Source of the DNA: Paraburkholderia caribensis
Lineage (GTDB): Bacteria > Pseudomonadota > Gammaproteobacteria > Burkholderiales > Burkholderiaceae
Reading direction: 5' to 3'
Assembly: GCF_002902945.1 (NCBI RefSeq)
Contig: NZ_CP026102.1
Location: forward strand, 930,001-994,000
Length of the DNA: 64,000 bases
This document shows positions 43,428 through 52,406 of this stretch, piece by piece. Position 1 is the stretch's first letter. Each line of letters begins with the position of its first letter. Under the pieces are notes generated by a model. It searched no databases, was not told where the DNA came from, and saw only the letters and a list, made by a program, of their open reading frames with translations. The position numbers were made by a program, and so were the translations under genes.

Positions 43428-44072
43428 TCAGCCGCCTAGCGCGATGATGATCGCGAGCAGCACGACGCCAATTCCAGACATTGCCACGCCGGACAACCAC
43501 GGTCTTCCGCTCGTGTAGCGGCCGAGCGCATAGCCGCCAATGAACAGCGTGACGACTGCCAGCAGGTTCGAGATGCGCAACGCCAGCACGATCTGCGAAA
43601 CGAAGATGAACGGGACGACGACCGGAAAAGTCGCCAGGACCACCAGAGCGAAGATGCCGAATGCCGCGGCATAGTCTTTCCCGCCAAGCCGGATAGTCGG
43701 CTCGCGCACCGTAAGCAGTTCCTGATGCAGCGCGTCTAGCGTCGCGGGCTGGACGACGGTTGCGAAAAGTTGCGGGAGCGCATCGGCAATCAGCTGGCGT
43801 GTCTGGGTTTTGTCATGTGCCGCCTGAAGCTGCATGAGCAACATCTTCTTTCGCCGCCGCTCAGTGGCCGTGCGTATCAGGTACATGACGGCATCCACGA
43901 GCCCCCAGGCGAGATTGCAACCGAGCGCTGTGAACATCATCGTCCGGACTTCCTGGTGTCCGGCCGTCGCAACGCTGAGCGCGCCCGTAAACGAGAGCGC
44001 CATCAGTACACCAAAGACGATCTCGGACACTCTGTCGATGGGGTCGAGCAAGGGCACGCGTTCGTTTGACAT
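43428..44072 (-). CDS. VIT1/CCC1-like membrane protein
   Basis: 214 residues, with about five hydrophobic spans (VSEIVFGVLMALSFTGALSV, MFTALGCNLAWGLVDAVMYL, and three in the C-terminal half). The beginning IDRVSEIVFGVLMALS and the NLAWGLVDAVMYLI segment resemble VIT-family (vacuolar iron/manganese transporter-like) proteins, but it lacks the ferritin-like domain of the 26578 gene. A charged cytoplasmic loop (RTATERRRKKMLLMQLQAAH) is in the middle. Substrate unknown. Confidence in the family is moderate. Confidence 0.7.
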   Translation of the reverse strand: MSNERVPLLDPIDRVSEIVFGVLMALSFTGALSVATAGHQEVRTMMFTALGCNLAWGLVDAVMYLIRTATERRRKKMLLMQLQAAHDKTQTRQLIADALPQLFATVVQPATLDALHQELLTVREPTIRLGGKDYAAAFGIFALVVLATFPVVVPFIFVSQIVLALRISNLLAVVTLFIGGYALGRYTSGRPWLSGVAMSGIGVVLLAIIIALGG

Positions 44073-44357
44073 GGGAGGCGCTCCTTGTTGTTCTTGCCTG
44101 CATCAAGCCGATGGCTCGCAAATTCGTCGCAATCGCGTTGAGTCAATAGGCTTGCCTCGTATGCCGAGTATAGACGTTGTGCAGATCAACGCTGGCAGTA
44201 GCGCCTCGTGCGAACAGGTGCATTAATAGAGCCGGTATTGCCGGGATCTTTTCCAGCTCAAACATTCGCGCGGCTCTACCGTCTCCCTGTCGTGACCCTC
44301 ATCTGGGCGGTTCTGCGAGGCGCGCAATGATCCGCTCGGCCATCGCGCGGTTTGTCG
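44073..44357. other. Intergenic region, no gene seen
   Basis: Between the VIT-like gene and the promoter motif at 44358. No open frame with good codon use. Confidence 0.4.
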
Positions 44358-44400
44358 TTGGACCAAAGTCCAATACAACATTTCATTGGGCATGTATAGG
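44358..44400 (+). promoter_or_regulatory. Promoter with 16-base palindrome TTGGACCAAAGTCCAA
   Basis: The palindrome (44358-44373) is followed by TAC, 18 bases, and a -10-like TATAGG at 44395-44400, then CTGA. Its right half overlaps the -35 position (CAATAC). The same motif, spacing (37 bases from first T to the -10 box) and trailing CTGA recur at 52206-52248. Probably an activator-dependent promoter for the genes from 44483 on. Confidence 0.7.
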
Positions 44401-44482
44401 CTGAAAGCTCCATTCATGCAGCGCAGGCAAGCCACGACAACCGTCGGGAGAATGCTTGCCCGCGGCGGTCAGGGAACCGGCG

Positions 44483-44650
44483 ATGAAGCACTTCGCACAC
44501 TATGTCGCAATGGTGTTGGCGGGCTTTCTCGTCCTTCTCCAGACGAAAGTCTTCGCAGCGGACGGCGACACGCTCATGCAGATCCGGGCGCGCGGCGTGT
44601 TGCGATGCGGTGTCAGCGAAAGGGTGGATGCAGGTTTTCGACCCATCTAC
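44483..44650 (+). pseudogene. Truncated amino-acid ABC binding-protein remnant
   Basis: Starts MKHFAHYVAMVLAGFLVLL with a good signal peptide (ending VFAADG), then TLMQIRARGVLRCGVSERVD, which is the mature N-terminus of family-3 amino-acid binding proteins (ring-type ...ARGxLxCGV). After about 52 residues homology stops: the frame continues to 44956 as unrelated sequence read over the next small gene. I call it a decayed fragment; its signal peptide may still be translated from the promoter at 44358. Confidence 0.65.
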
Positions 44651-44663
44651 GGGAGATCACATC

Positions 44664-44921
44664 ATGCGGGAATGGAACCGTTGCTTTACTGCCCTGCTAG
44701 CTGCGATGTTTCTGGCGGCGTCTTCGGGAATGTCCTGGGCGACGGAGCAGGCGCAACAACGCCGGGCCGGGCGCGACGTTCGCCAGGATACACGTCAGGG
44801 GAGCCGTCACACCAAGCAGGACTGTCGCGCCGCGGATCAGAAAAGCAATTCGCAATGCCGCCAGGACAAGCGGCACACCAAGCAGCAAGGACGGCAGACG
44901 GCCCGCGACATCAAGTATTGA
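44664..44921 (+). CDS. Small secreted Arg/Gln/Asp-rich protein
   Basis: 85 residues from ATG 44664, with GGGAG ten bases upstream. Signal peptide of about 25 residues ending SWATEQ. The mature part is highly charged and repetitive (RDVRQDTRQGSRHTKQDCRA, then CRQDKRHTKQQGRQTARDIKY), with two cysteines that could form a disulfide. The RxTKQD/RQTARD repeats suggest a periplasmic stress or chaperone-like small protein, but no function is known to me. Probably transcribed from the 44358 promoter. Confidence 0.7.
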   Translation: MREWNRCFTALLAAMFLAASSGMSWATEQAQQRRAGRDVRQDTRQGSRHTKQDCRAADQKSNSQCRQDKRHTKQQGRQTARDIKY

Positions 44922-45357
44922 GTGGCGAATACTGGCAGCCGTCTATCTTGACGTGAACCAGACCGCCGTTTTGATTTCATTGAATTGACTGACAGAAAAG
45001 CGGCGGCGCAAATGGCGTATAGCCGTCTAGCCAGTACATTTCAGCGGACAGCTAATGCTGGACTTTGCGCGCAAATCGAGGCGATTTATTGTCCTTTTTT
45101 GAGGGTGCCCTAGACTCAGATTGACGAGGACGTCGACAACATCTCCTTGTAGCGGCTGCACGTCTCCCATGAGGGGTCCCCCGAGTGCCCGACCTCAACT
45201 GGAAGCGGTGCGCAGCCGACGGACAGTTCCTCGTATCTCCCGAGTTCCGGCGGCGCGCTTGCGAGAGAGCATGACGAGCCCTGGCCGGTTGCGGCCATGC
45301 GGGCAAACCGGGTTTGCCGTCGGGATACCTTCTCGACGACCTGCGAGGAGACGATCG
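44922..45357. other. Intergenic region, 436 bases, no gene seen
   Basis: An open frame runs through the last 240 bases into the AI-2E gene, but its sequence (MTRTSTTSPCSGCTS...) is low-complexity and lacks a ribosome site, so I regard it as leader. The best ribosome site is GCGAGGAG before 45358. Confidence 0.45.
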
Positions 45358-46458
45358 ATGCTGACCACGCCAACTACCCAAAAGGTGTTGTCCAGAGAGA
45401 TGCTCGATGTACTGATCCGTGCTGGATTGATCGCGGTTCTCGCGATGTTCTGTTTCCGGATCTTTGCCCCGTTCCTCGACCTGATGGTATGGGCACTGAT
45501 CCTCGCGATCACGCTCTATCCGATTCAGGCGCGGCTCGGAAACCGGTTCGCCAACAAGAACGGCCTGATCGCCAGCCTGATCATCCTCGTTGCGTTCGGC
45601 GTCATCCTCGTGCCGACGTATCTGCTGGGCGTCGCCGTCGCTGGCTCGATCGAGCACGCAATGGCGATATTCAGGAGCGGCAGTTTCCGCATTCCGCCGC
45701 CTGCCGAATCGGTCGCGAGTTGGCCTCTGGTCGGCCAGCGCGTGTATGACTTCTGGGCGCAGGCCTCGACTGACCTCACGGGTCTTGCGCAGCGATTCGC
45801 ACCGCAACTCAAGGAAGCCGGCCTCGCTTTGCTGGGCACGGTCACCGGTCTCGGAGCGGGCCTGCTGATATTTTTCGTCGCGCTGATCGTGGCGGGCATC
45901 TTCATGGCGCATGGCGAGAAAGGACACCGCAGCGCAGTACTGATCGCCTCACGCATCTCAGGACCTGAGAACGGTTCGCAGATTGCCGATCTATGCACGT
46001 CGACGGTACGCGCAGTTGCGCAGGGCGTGGTCGGTATCGCGTTCATCCAGATGCTGCTGATCGGCATCGCGTTTATCGTCATGGGCATTCCAGGCGCGGG
46101 TCTGCTCTCGCTCGCCGTTCTGCTGATCGGCATCATGCAGTTGCCCGCCACACTGATTACCGTTCCCGTGATCGTCTTCGTGATTGTTACGAAAGGTGTG
46201 AGCACGGCGACCATCGTCTTCTCGGTGTATGTGTTCATCGCGGGCCTCGCCGACAACGTGCTCAAGCCGCTGCTGCTCGGGCGCGGGGTCGCCGTACCGA
46301 TGCCCGTGGTGCTGATAGGCGCGCTCGGCGGCATGGTGACGGGCGGTGTCATCGGCCTGTTCATCGGTCCTGTGATGCTCGCGGTGGGCTATCAGCTGTT
46401 CTGGCGATGGGTAAAAGATCAGCAGGATCCCCAGCAGTGCCAGAAGCAGCAGCGTTGA
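45358..46458 (+). CDS. AI-2E family membrane transporter
   Basis: 366 residues from ATG 45358, with GAGGAG nine bases before. About seven to eight hydrophobic spans typical of the AI-2E/PerM-like family, with the conserved central part AVAQGVVGIAFIQMLLIGIA and the late ADNVLKPLLLGRGVAVPMPV plus IGALGGMVTGGVIGLFIGPV. Members are linked to autoinducer-2 export or ion antiport; the substrate here is open. Its stop overlaps the TTG start of the efflux lipoprotein, so it leads a four-gene coupled operon. Confidence 0.88.
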   Translation: MLTTPTTQKVLSREMLDVLIRAGLIAVLAMFCFRIFAPFLDLMVWALILAITLYPIQARLGNRFANKNGLIASLIILVAFGVILVPTYLLGVAVAGSIEHAMAIFRSGSFRIPPPAESVASWPLVGQRVYDFWAQASTDLTGLAQRFAPQLKEAGLALLGTVTGLGAGLLIFFVALIVAGIFMAHGEKGHRSAVLIASRISGPENGSQIADLCTSTVRAVAQGVVGIAFIQMLLIGIAFIVMGIPGAGLLSLAVLLIGIMQLPATLITVPVIVFVIVTKGVSTATIVFSVYVFIAGLADNVLKPLLLGRGVAVPMPVVLIGALGGMVTGGVIGLFIGPVMLAVGYQLFWRWVKDQQDPQQCQKQQR

Positions 46459-48026
46459 GTTGCCGGAACCGCGCCGTGTCGCCTTCGACCCGCGCATACG
46501 GAATGGCGGCACTGCATGCGGCAGCTTGCCTGAGCGGATGCATGCGCGTGGGGCCGGACTTTCATCCGCAGCATGAAAGCTGGAGCGAACACTGGAGCAG
46601 CACGTCGATCGAGCAGGTCACGCAGCAGGCGGCGCAGCCTGACGTGCGGCAGTGGTGGCAGATATTCGACGACGGGAATCTGGAACGTCTGATTGCCGAA
46701 GCCGACGCAAACAATGGCGACCTGAAAATTGCCGGCCTGCGCGTGGTCGAAGCTCGCGCGCAACTCGGCGTCGCGCTCGCGGGGCGCTACCCTCAGGTGC
46801 AGCAAGTCAACGCCGACGTGCTGTATTCGGCGCGCAAACGCTCGGATGGATTCAATCCGCGCTCGGGTGGTTACTGGCAGTACGGCGCGGGCTTCAGCGT
46901 CGGATGGGAGCTGGACTTCTGGGGGCGTTTCAGCCGGGCCATCGAGTCGGCCGACGCCGCCTTCTTTGCCGCGCAAGCCAATCGCGATGCCGCCCTGGTC
47001 CTGTTGCACGCACAGGTCGCCGATACGTATTTCACGCTGCGCACCGCCGAGGCGCGGCTGCACATCGCGCGTGAGAACGCCCAGTTGCAAAAGCGCAGTT
47101 ACGAGATCGCGCAAAAGCTTTTCAAGAGCGGGGAGACGGATGAACTGGACCTGCAGCAGGCGAAGACGCAGTATCTGGGCACGTTGAGCAGCATCCCGGA
47201 GCTCGAAAGCCAGGCCGTGCTGTCGCGTCACGCGCTGTCCGTGCTGCTGGGCCGGCCGCCCGGTCCGTTGCCGGAACTCGACATGCAGCCAGGCAAGGCG
47301 GGCGTGGTGCCGCTAGTGGACCATGCCGTGCTGCAGGACGTTCCGGCCGATCTGCTATTGCGCCGGCCCGACGTTCGCGCTGCCGAGTATCAGATGGCCG
47401 CGCAATCGGCGCTCATCGGCGTGGCAAAAGCCGACCTGTATCCGTCCGTGTCGCTGGTGGGCTCGCTGGTCTGGAGCGCGAGTTCGCTCACGGGATCGCC
47501 GAACACGCTGGCGGTCGTAGCCGGCCCGAGCGTCACGTGGAACGTGTTCGATCATGGCAGGATCATCAACAACGTGCGCGTCCAGGATGCCCGGCTGCAA
47601 CAGTTGACGGTCGGCTATCAGAACATCGTGCGCGAAGCGGCGCGCGAGGCCGATGACGCCGCGACGGCGCTGATCGCCGGGTTGCAGCGGGACCGCATCC
47701 TGAACGACGCGCAAGGCGCGGCGCGTCGCTCCCTGAAGCTCGCCAATACGATCTACCGCGAAGGCTATTCGGACTTCCAGCGCGTACTCGATGCGCAGCG
47801 CGCCCTGTTTGCCCAGCAGGACGCCTATATCGTGAACCGCAGCAATGCCGCAGGCAGTCTGATCGCGCTGTACAAGGCGCTTGGCGGAGGCTGGTACACG
47901 GAGCAGCCTCTCGTCGATTCCGCGACCCGCGCGCAGATGCAGCAGCGCACCGACTGGGGCGACTTGCTCAACGAGCCGGACGCGCCGTCGGCGGCAGCGA
48001 TTCCGTCCGCAGGTTCGTCCCGATGA
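46455..48026 (+). CDS. NodT-family outer-membrane efflux lipoprotein
   Basis: About 523 residues if it begins at TTG 46455, which overlaps the preceding stop (TTGA). ATG 46503 would leave a very short signal. The lipobox is AACLSGC. VGPDFHPQ follows, then paired outer-membrane efflux domains (FSVGWELDFWGRFSRAIESA; LLRRPDVRAAEYQMAAQSAL; ANTIYREGYSDFQRVLDAQR). Channel partner of the adaptor and DUF2955 membrane protein encoded next. Different from the NodT protein at 3238, so the window has two independent efflux systems. Confidence 0.87.
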   Translation: MSCRNRAVSPSTRAYGMAALHAAACLSGCMRVGPDFHPQHESWSEHWSSTSIEQVTQQAAQPDVRQWWQIFDDGNLERLIAEADANNGDLKIAGLRVVEARAQLGVALAGRYPQVQQVNADVLYSARKRSDGFNPRSGGYWQYGAGFSVGWELDFWGRFSRAIESADAAFFAAQANRDAALVLLHAQVADTYFTLRTAEARLHIARENAQLQKRSYEIAQKLFKSGETDELDLQQAKTQYLGTLSSIPELESQAVLSRHALSVLLGRPPGPLPELDMQPGKAGVVPLVDHAVLQDVPADLLLRRPDVRAAEYQMAAQSALIGVAKADLYPSVSLVGSLVWSASSLTGSPNTLAVVAGPSVTWNVFDHGRIINNVRVQDARLQQLTVGYQNIVREAAREADDAATALIAGLQRDRILNDAQGAARRSLKLANTIYREGYSDFQRVLDAQRALFAQQDAYIVNRSNAAGSLIALYKALGGGWYTEQPLVDSATRAQMQQRTDWGDLLNEPDAPSAAAIPSAGSSR

Positions 48027-49150
48027 GCGACACGCCCGAACCCTCCAATGCCGCACCGGCACCCACAGCGCCGCCCGGCGCCGATCGCTCCGGGAGGGCC
48101 GTGAAGTGGGTGGTCGGCCTGATCGTCGTGAGCCTGATCTGGTATCTGCTCGCCGACCGCTTTACCCCTTATACGCAACAGGCGCGCGTGCAGGCGTATG
48201 TGGTGCCCGTGGCCGCGGAAGTATCGGGACGGGTGACGCGCGTCCTCGTGCATAACAACCAGGAGGTCAACGCGGGTGACGTGCTGTTCGAAATCGATAG
48301 CGAGCAATACCGGATTGCAGCCGACCGCGCGCGCGCCGACCTCGAGTCCACGCGCCGTCAGATTGGCGCCAGCACGGCGGGCATCGATTCGGCGTTGGCA
48401 TCGCTGCGTGCCGCCATCGCAAACGAGGTCAAGGCGCGACAGGACAGCGAGCGGCTCGAACGACTGTATCGCGAAGACGAGGGCACGATCTCGCTGCGGC
48501 GCCTGGAGGTGGCGCGAGCGACCCACGAGCAGGCCCAAAGCCAGGTGTCGGCCGCGCGCGCCGAGGTGCAGCGCGCACGCGAGCAGCAGGGCGGTCAGGA
48601 CACGGAGAACGCGCAATTGCGCAGCGCGGCCGCCGCCGTGCAAAAGGCCGAACTCGATCTGGCACACACGCGGGTAACGGCTCGCTCAGGCGGCGTCGTT
48701 ACCGATCTGCGTGCCGAGGTCGGCCAGTTCGCGGCGGCCGGCAGTGCGGTGATGACGCTGATCGCGATTCGCGACGTCTGGGTCAGTGCGGACATGACCG
48801 AGAACAATCTGGGCCACCTGCGGCCGGGCACGCCTGTGGCGATCGCGCTGGACGCACTGCCGGGCGAAGTTTTCGAAGGACGGATTCGCAGTATCGGCTA
48901 TGGCGTGAGCGTGGGGCAAAGCACGCCGCCCGGCAGTCTGCCTACGGTGCAGAACAGCCGCGACTGGCTGCGCCCCGCGCAGCGCTTTCCGGTGATCGTC
49001 GAGTTCGAGCGGGACGAGCGCGCGCGTCTTCGCAACCTTCGGGTCGGCGGGCAGGCTGAAGTGATGGCATTTCCGGGTCAGGGCAATCCCCTCAATCCGC
49101 TTGGGCGCGTGTTTCTGCGCGCGATGAGCTGGGTCTCGTACCTTTATTGA
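48023..49150 (+). CDS. HlyD-type membrane fusion protein
   Basis: 375 residues. N-terminal membrane anchor (about 27-45, VVGLIVVSLIWYLLA), lipoyl half-motifs VVPVAAEVSGRVTRVLVHNN and TARSGGVVTDLRAEVGQFAA, with a coiled coil between (about 95-200), and a beta-barrel (SADMTENNLGHLRPGTPVAI). This is the YiaV/AaeA-like type that pairs with small DUF2955/FUSC inner-membrane proteins. Start ATGA overlaps the stop of the channel gene; its own stop overlaps the TTG of the next gene. Confidence 0.9.
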   Translation: MSDTPEPSNAAPAPTAPPGADRSGRAVKWVVGLIVVSLIWYLLADRFTPYTQQARVQAYVVPVAAEVSGRVTRVLVHNNQEVNAGDVLFEIDSEQYRIAADRARADLESTRRQIGASTAGIDSALASLRAAIANEVKARQDSERLERLYREDEGTISLRRLEVARATHEQAQSQVSAARAEVQRAREQQGGQDTENAQLRSAAAAVQKAELDLAHTRVTARSGGVVTDLRAEVGQFAAAGSAVMTLIAIRDVWVSADMTENNLGHLRPGTPVAIALDALPGEVFEGRIRSIGYGVSVGQSTPPGSLPTVQNSRDWLRPAQRFPVIVEFERDERARLRNLRVGGQAEVMAFPGQGNPLNPLGRVFLRAMSWVSYLY

Positions 49151-50172
49151 CGACGTCCATGGAAAACACGCTCGAGGTGCCCAGTCGTCGTGCGCTGCGT
49201 GTTGCGACAGGGACGGCGCTCTGCCTCACGATCAGTTTCGCGCTGGATCTGCCGATTCCCGTGGTCGCGCCCGTGTTTGCCGTCTTTCTGCTCGCGACGC
49301 AGAACCGGCCGCTGTCGCTCAGGGCAGGACTGGCTTTCGCATTGGTCGTCGCATTGACTACGGGCAGCGGCCTGCTGGTGGTGCCGTTACTTCGGTATTA
49401 CGCGTTCGCGGGCGTGCTGATCATCGGGCTGATGCTCTTTCTTGCCTTTGGATATGGACTACGCGGCGGGAACAATCTGGTTGCTACGTTTCTGGTGGCG
49501 GGACTGACGATGGTCTCCGCAGCGGGCACAGCCGACTTCCAGCTAGCCATGACGGTAGTCGGCGCACTCGTGAAGGGGCTTCTGCTTGCCGTGCTGATGG
49601 CGGCCCTCGTTCATGGTCTGTTTCCCGAACCCGCGAGCACGCAGCCCGCGCCCGCCAGGAAGGCATTGCCCAACGAACAGGCCGTACGTATCGCGCTGCG
49701 CGCCGTGCTCGTGGTCATGCCTGCGTACCTGCTCGCGATGACCGATCCGGCGAGCTACATGCCCATCATCATGAAGTCGGTCAGCCTGGGGCGGCAGAGT
49801 TGCACCACCACGGCGCGCAGTGCGGCGCGCGAACTCATCGGTTCGACGCTGCTGGGTGGCTTGCTCGCAATCGCATGCTGGTTTGCACTCAGGCTCTTCG
49901 TGCACTTGTGGATGTTCTTTCTGTGGATGCTGCTGTTCGGTCTGCTGGTAGGACGCAAACTTTATCGCATCAGCCCGACACGCTACTCGCCGGGTTTCTG
50001 GCTGAACGGGCTCGTCACGATGATCATCCTGCTCGGCCAGTCAGTGCAGGATAGCGTGGCAGGCAAGGACGTCTACACCGCGTTCGCGGTGCGCATGGGA
50101 CTCTTCCTTGCCGTGACGGTCTACGCGTGCCTGATGCTTCAGCTTTTTGACCGTTACGGCCGCGCGCGATGA
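49147..50172 (+). CDS. DUF2955 (FUSC-like) inner-membrane efflux component
   Basis: 341 residues from TTG 49147 (TTGA overlap), or 337 from ATG 49159. About ten hydrophobic spans in two halves (RALRVATGTALCLTISFALD and EQAVRIALRAVLVVMPAYLL begin each), matching DUF2955, distantly related to the FUSC/AaeB aromatic-acid exporters. Together with the adaptor and channel it should form a tripartite pump, perhaps for aromatic or organic acids. Last gene of the coupled operon; convergent with the SulP gene. Confidence 0.85.
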   Translation: MTTSMENTLEVPSRRALRVATGTALCLTISFALDLPIPVVAPVFAVFLLATQNRPLSLRAGLAFALVVALTTGSGLLVVPLLRYYAFAGVLIIGLMLFLAFGYGLRGGNNLVATFLVAGLTMVSAAGTADFQLAMTVVGALVKGLLLAVLMAALVHGLFPEPASTQPAPARKALPNEQAVRIALRAVLVVMPAYLLAMTDPASYMPIIMKSVSLGRQSCTTTARSAARELIGSTLLGGLLAIACWFALRLFVHLWMFFLWMLLFGLLVGRKLYRISPTRYSPGFWLNGLVTMIILLGQSVQDSVAGKDVYTAFAVRMGLFLAVTVYACLMLQLFDRYGRAR

Positions 50173-50214
50173 CGGGAGTCCGCGCGCATTCGCGGCGGGA
50201 ACGGCTCGCATCTT

Positions 50215-51996
50215 TCAGGTGCCCGATTTGCCCAGATGGTCGTCGACGGCAGTGCCCAGGGTCGGATGAAATCGTTCGTCGCCAATGAGGTCCATCAGTT
50301 CGAAACGCTTGAGCTTGTCGCGCACGGGGTCCTTCAACTCGGCGAAATGCAGCGCGATGCCGCGCTCGCCCAGAATCCGGATCAGTTCCCGCAGCATGTC
50401 GGCGGAGGTGACGTCCACGCTGGTCACGGGTTCGGCGGCCACCACGACCCTGCGTACGGGTGTTGGCGATTCGTCGACGGCCTCCAGCACGCGCTCCTGG
50501 AACAGTTCGGCGTTGGCGAAGAACAACGGCGCGTCCCAGCGAAACAGCACCAGCCCCGGAATCCGCGTGGCGTGCGGATAGCGCTTGATGTCGTGGTATC
50601 CGCGCACGTCTTCCACGCGGCCAAGAACGGCGTAATGGGGTCGCCAGCCGTCCCACAGAAACTCGATGACCGCGATCGCGATTGCGATGCCGATGCCGGG
50701 AATCGCGCCGAAAACGGCAACACCGGCAAAGCAGACAATGGAGAGCCAGAACTCCCATTGCTGGATGCGGTAGATACGCCTGAGATCGGCGAACTCGAAC
50801 AGGCCGATGGCAGCTGCAATGACGACGGCGGCGAGGGCGCTGTTGGGCAGGTATCGCATGAGATTCGGAGCCGCCATCAACAGTGTTGCGACGGCCAGCG
50901 CGCCCACCACGCCCGTCAATTGCGTTTTCGCGCCGGCCGCTTCCGCGACTGGCGTGCGCGACGAACTGCTGCTGATCGGGAAACCCTGGAAGAACCCGGC
51001 CGCCAGATTGGCCGCGCCGAGGCCCACCATCTCCTGGTTCGGATCGACGCGACTCTTGAAACGTGCCGCAAAGCTCCGCGACAGCACGCTGGTATCGGCG
51101 AACGCGACCAGCGCAACGGCGCAGCCACCCACCACGATTTTGCCCAGATCGGCGCCGCTCGCCCAAGGTAGTACGAAGGACGGCAGTCCTTGCGGGATCT
51201 TTCCAAGCACTTTGACGCCCAGGCTATCGAGGTCGAAAACGCTGACGCTGAGCGTCGCGAGAATGACCGCGATCAGAATGCCCGGTACTTTTTCGAAACG
51301 TTTCAGGAAGAGGATCAGTGCGAGGCTTCCGGCACCCACTGCAAAGCTGTACCAGTTGGCTTTCCCATCCGCGATGGCCGTGCCGAGGCTCAGCAGGTCT
51401 CTTAGCGGACCTCCCTCGTCGATGGAAATGGCGAACAGCTTGGGCAACTGGCTGATCAGAACAGTGATTGCAATGCCGTTCATATAACCGTACCGGATGG
51501 GCTTCGAGAGCAGTTCGGTAATGAAGCCTAGACGTAACAACCCCATGCAGATGCAGAACATGCCTGAGACGACAGCCATCATGCTGGCGACGGCAATGGC
51601 GCGCGCCGGATCGCCCGGTGCGATCGAGATAACCACGGCCAGAATCGGCGCTGCAAGGGCGGAGTCCGGGCCCAGTACGAGAATACGGCTGGGTCCGAAA
51701 ACGGCATACACGAGCAGCGGGACGATCGTCGCATAGAGCCCGTAGACGCCGGGCACGCCGGACGCCTCGGCATAGGCGATACCGACAGGCACCAGCATGG
51801 TGGTGAGGACAAGTCCGGCGGCGATATCCCTGGGCAGCCAGCTGGCCTGATACTCCCTCAGCATGGCGAGGCCGGGCAGCCAACGCAACCATCGGCGGGT
51901 TCCGGTTGCAGCATGCCCGGCGCGGGAGATCGATGTGTCGGGTTGCATGATCGCGATGTGATTGAACGGTAGTGGCAAGCCAGACTGGGGAGTCAT
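50215..51996 (-). CDS. SulP family anion transporter with STAS domain
   Basis: 593 residues, or about 577 from ATG 51948. Inner-membrane SLC26/SulP transporter: the signature PVGIAYAEASGVPGVYGLYA near residue 70, FGPSRILVLGPDSALAAPIL, FADTSVLSRSFAAR and NQEMVGLGAANLAAGFFQGF. About 10-14 spans, then a C-terminal STAS domain (residues ~450-570, VRRVVVAAEPVTSVDVTSAD). Possible substrates are sulfate, bicarbonate or dicarboxylates. No carbonic anhydrase gene is adjacent. A TetR or LysR gene is not nearby, so control is unclear. Confidence 0.92.
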   Translation of the reverse strand: MTPQSGLPLPFNHIAIMQPDTSISRAGHAATGTRRWLRWLPGLAMLREYQASWLPRDIAAGLVLTTMLVPVGIAYAEASGVPGVYGLYATIVPLLVYAVFGPSRILVLGPDSALAAPILAVVISIAPGDPARAIAVASMMAVVSGMFCICMGLLRLGFITELLSKPIRYGYMNGIAITVLISQLPKLFAISIDEGGPLRDLLSLGTAIADGKANWYSFAVGAGSLALILFLKRFEKVPGILIAVILATLSVSVFDLDSLGVKVLGKIPQGLPSFVLPWASGADLGKIVVGGCAVALVAFADTSVLSRSFAARFKSRVDPNQEMVGLGAANLAAGFFQGFPISSSSSRTPVAEAAGAKTQLTGVVGALAVATLLMAAPNLMRYLPNSALAAVVIAAAIGLFEFADLRRIYRIQQWEFWLSIVCFAGVAVFGAIPGIGIAIAIAVIEFLWDGWRPHYAVLGRVEDVRGYHDIKRYPHATRIPGLVLFRWDAPLFFANAELFQERVLEAVDESPTPVRRVVVAAEPVTSVDVTSADMLRELIRILGERGIALHFAELKDPVRDKLKRFELMDLIGDERFHPTLGTAVDDHLGKSGT

Positions 51997-52205
51997 CGTC
52001 TAACGCCTAGAATAGTTCAGGCATGCAAAAGACAACAGAACGCGGGACTATCGTAAGTACTAGTGCGGGTATGGGTTCTTTTGCGTGTTTTCCCGGTGCT
52101 TTCCTCCTATGTAACTGCGCCTGGTCGACAGGAAATGAAAGATCTCTGGTTCAGATCACGTCGACGGCAACCCGTGGCGTTCCTGCAAGATGCCGCTCGC
52201 GCAGA
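51997..52205. other. Intergenic region upstream of the SYLF promoter
   Basis: No gene seen. It contains the presumed SulP promoter (leftward). Confidence 0.35.
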
Positions 52206-52248
52206 TTGGACCAAGGTCCAATACCCCCATTGCTATCTAACGAATAGA
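52206..52248 (+). promoter_or_regulatory. Promoter with 16-base palindrome TTGGACCAAGGTCCAA
   Basis: A perfect palindrome at 52206-52221, then TAC, 18 bases, and AATAGA at 52243-52248 followed by CTGA. It matches the 44358 promoter in motif, spacing and trailing bases. It drives the SYLF-domain gene at 52407 with a leader of about 150 bases. Confidence 0.75.
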
Positions 52249-52406
52249 CTGATTGGCGACGATATTCCGTGCCCGCTCACGATTGTGCATTGCTGCTTCA
52301 TGCAGCCATTTATGTGAACTGCGGTAAGCGTCGTCTTTGAGATGTTGGGTTATCGCATTTGTCCACCGCAAACATACGTCGACCCTGAGTCACGACGGAG
52401 GCGAAC

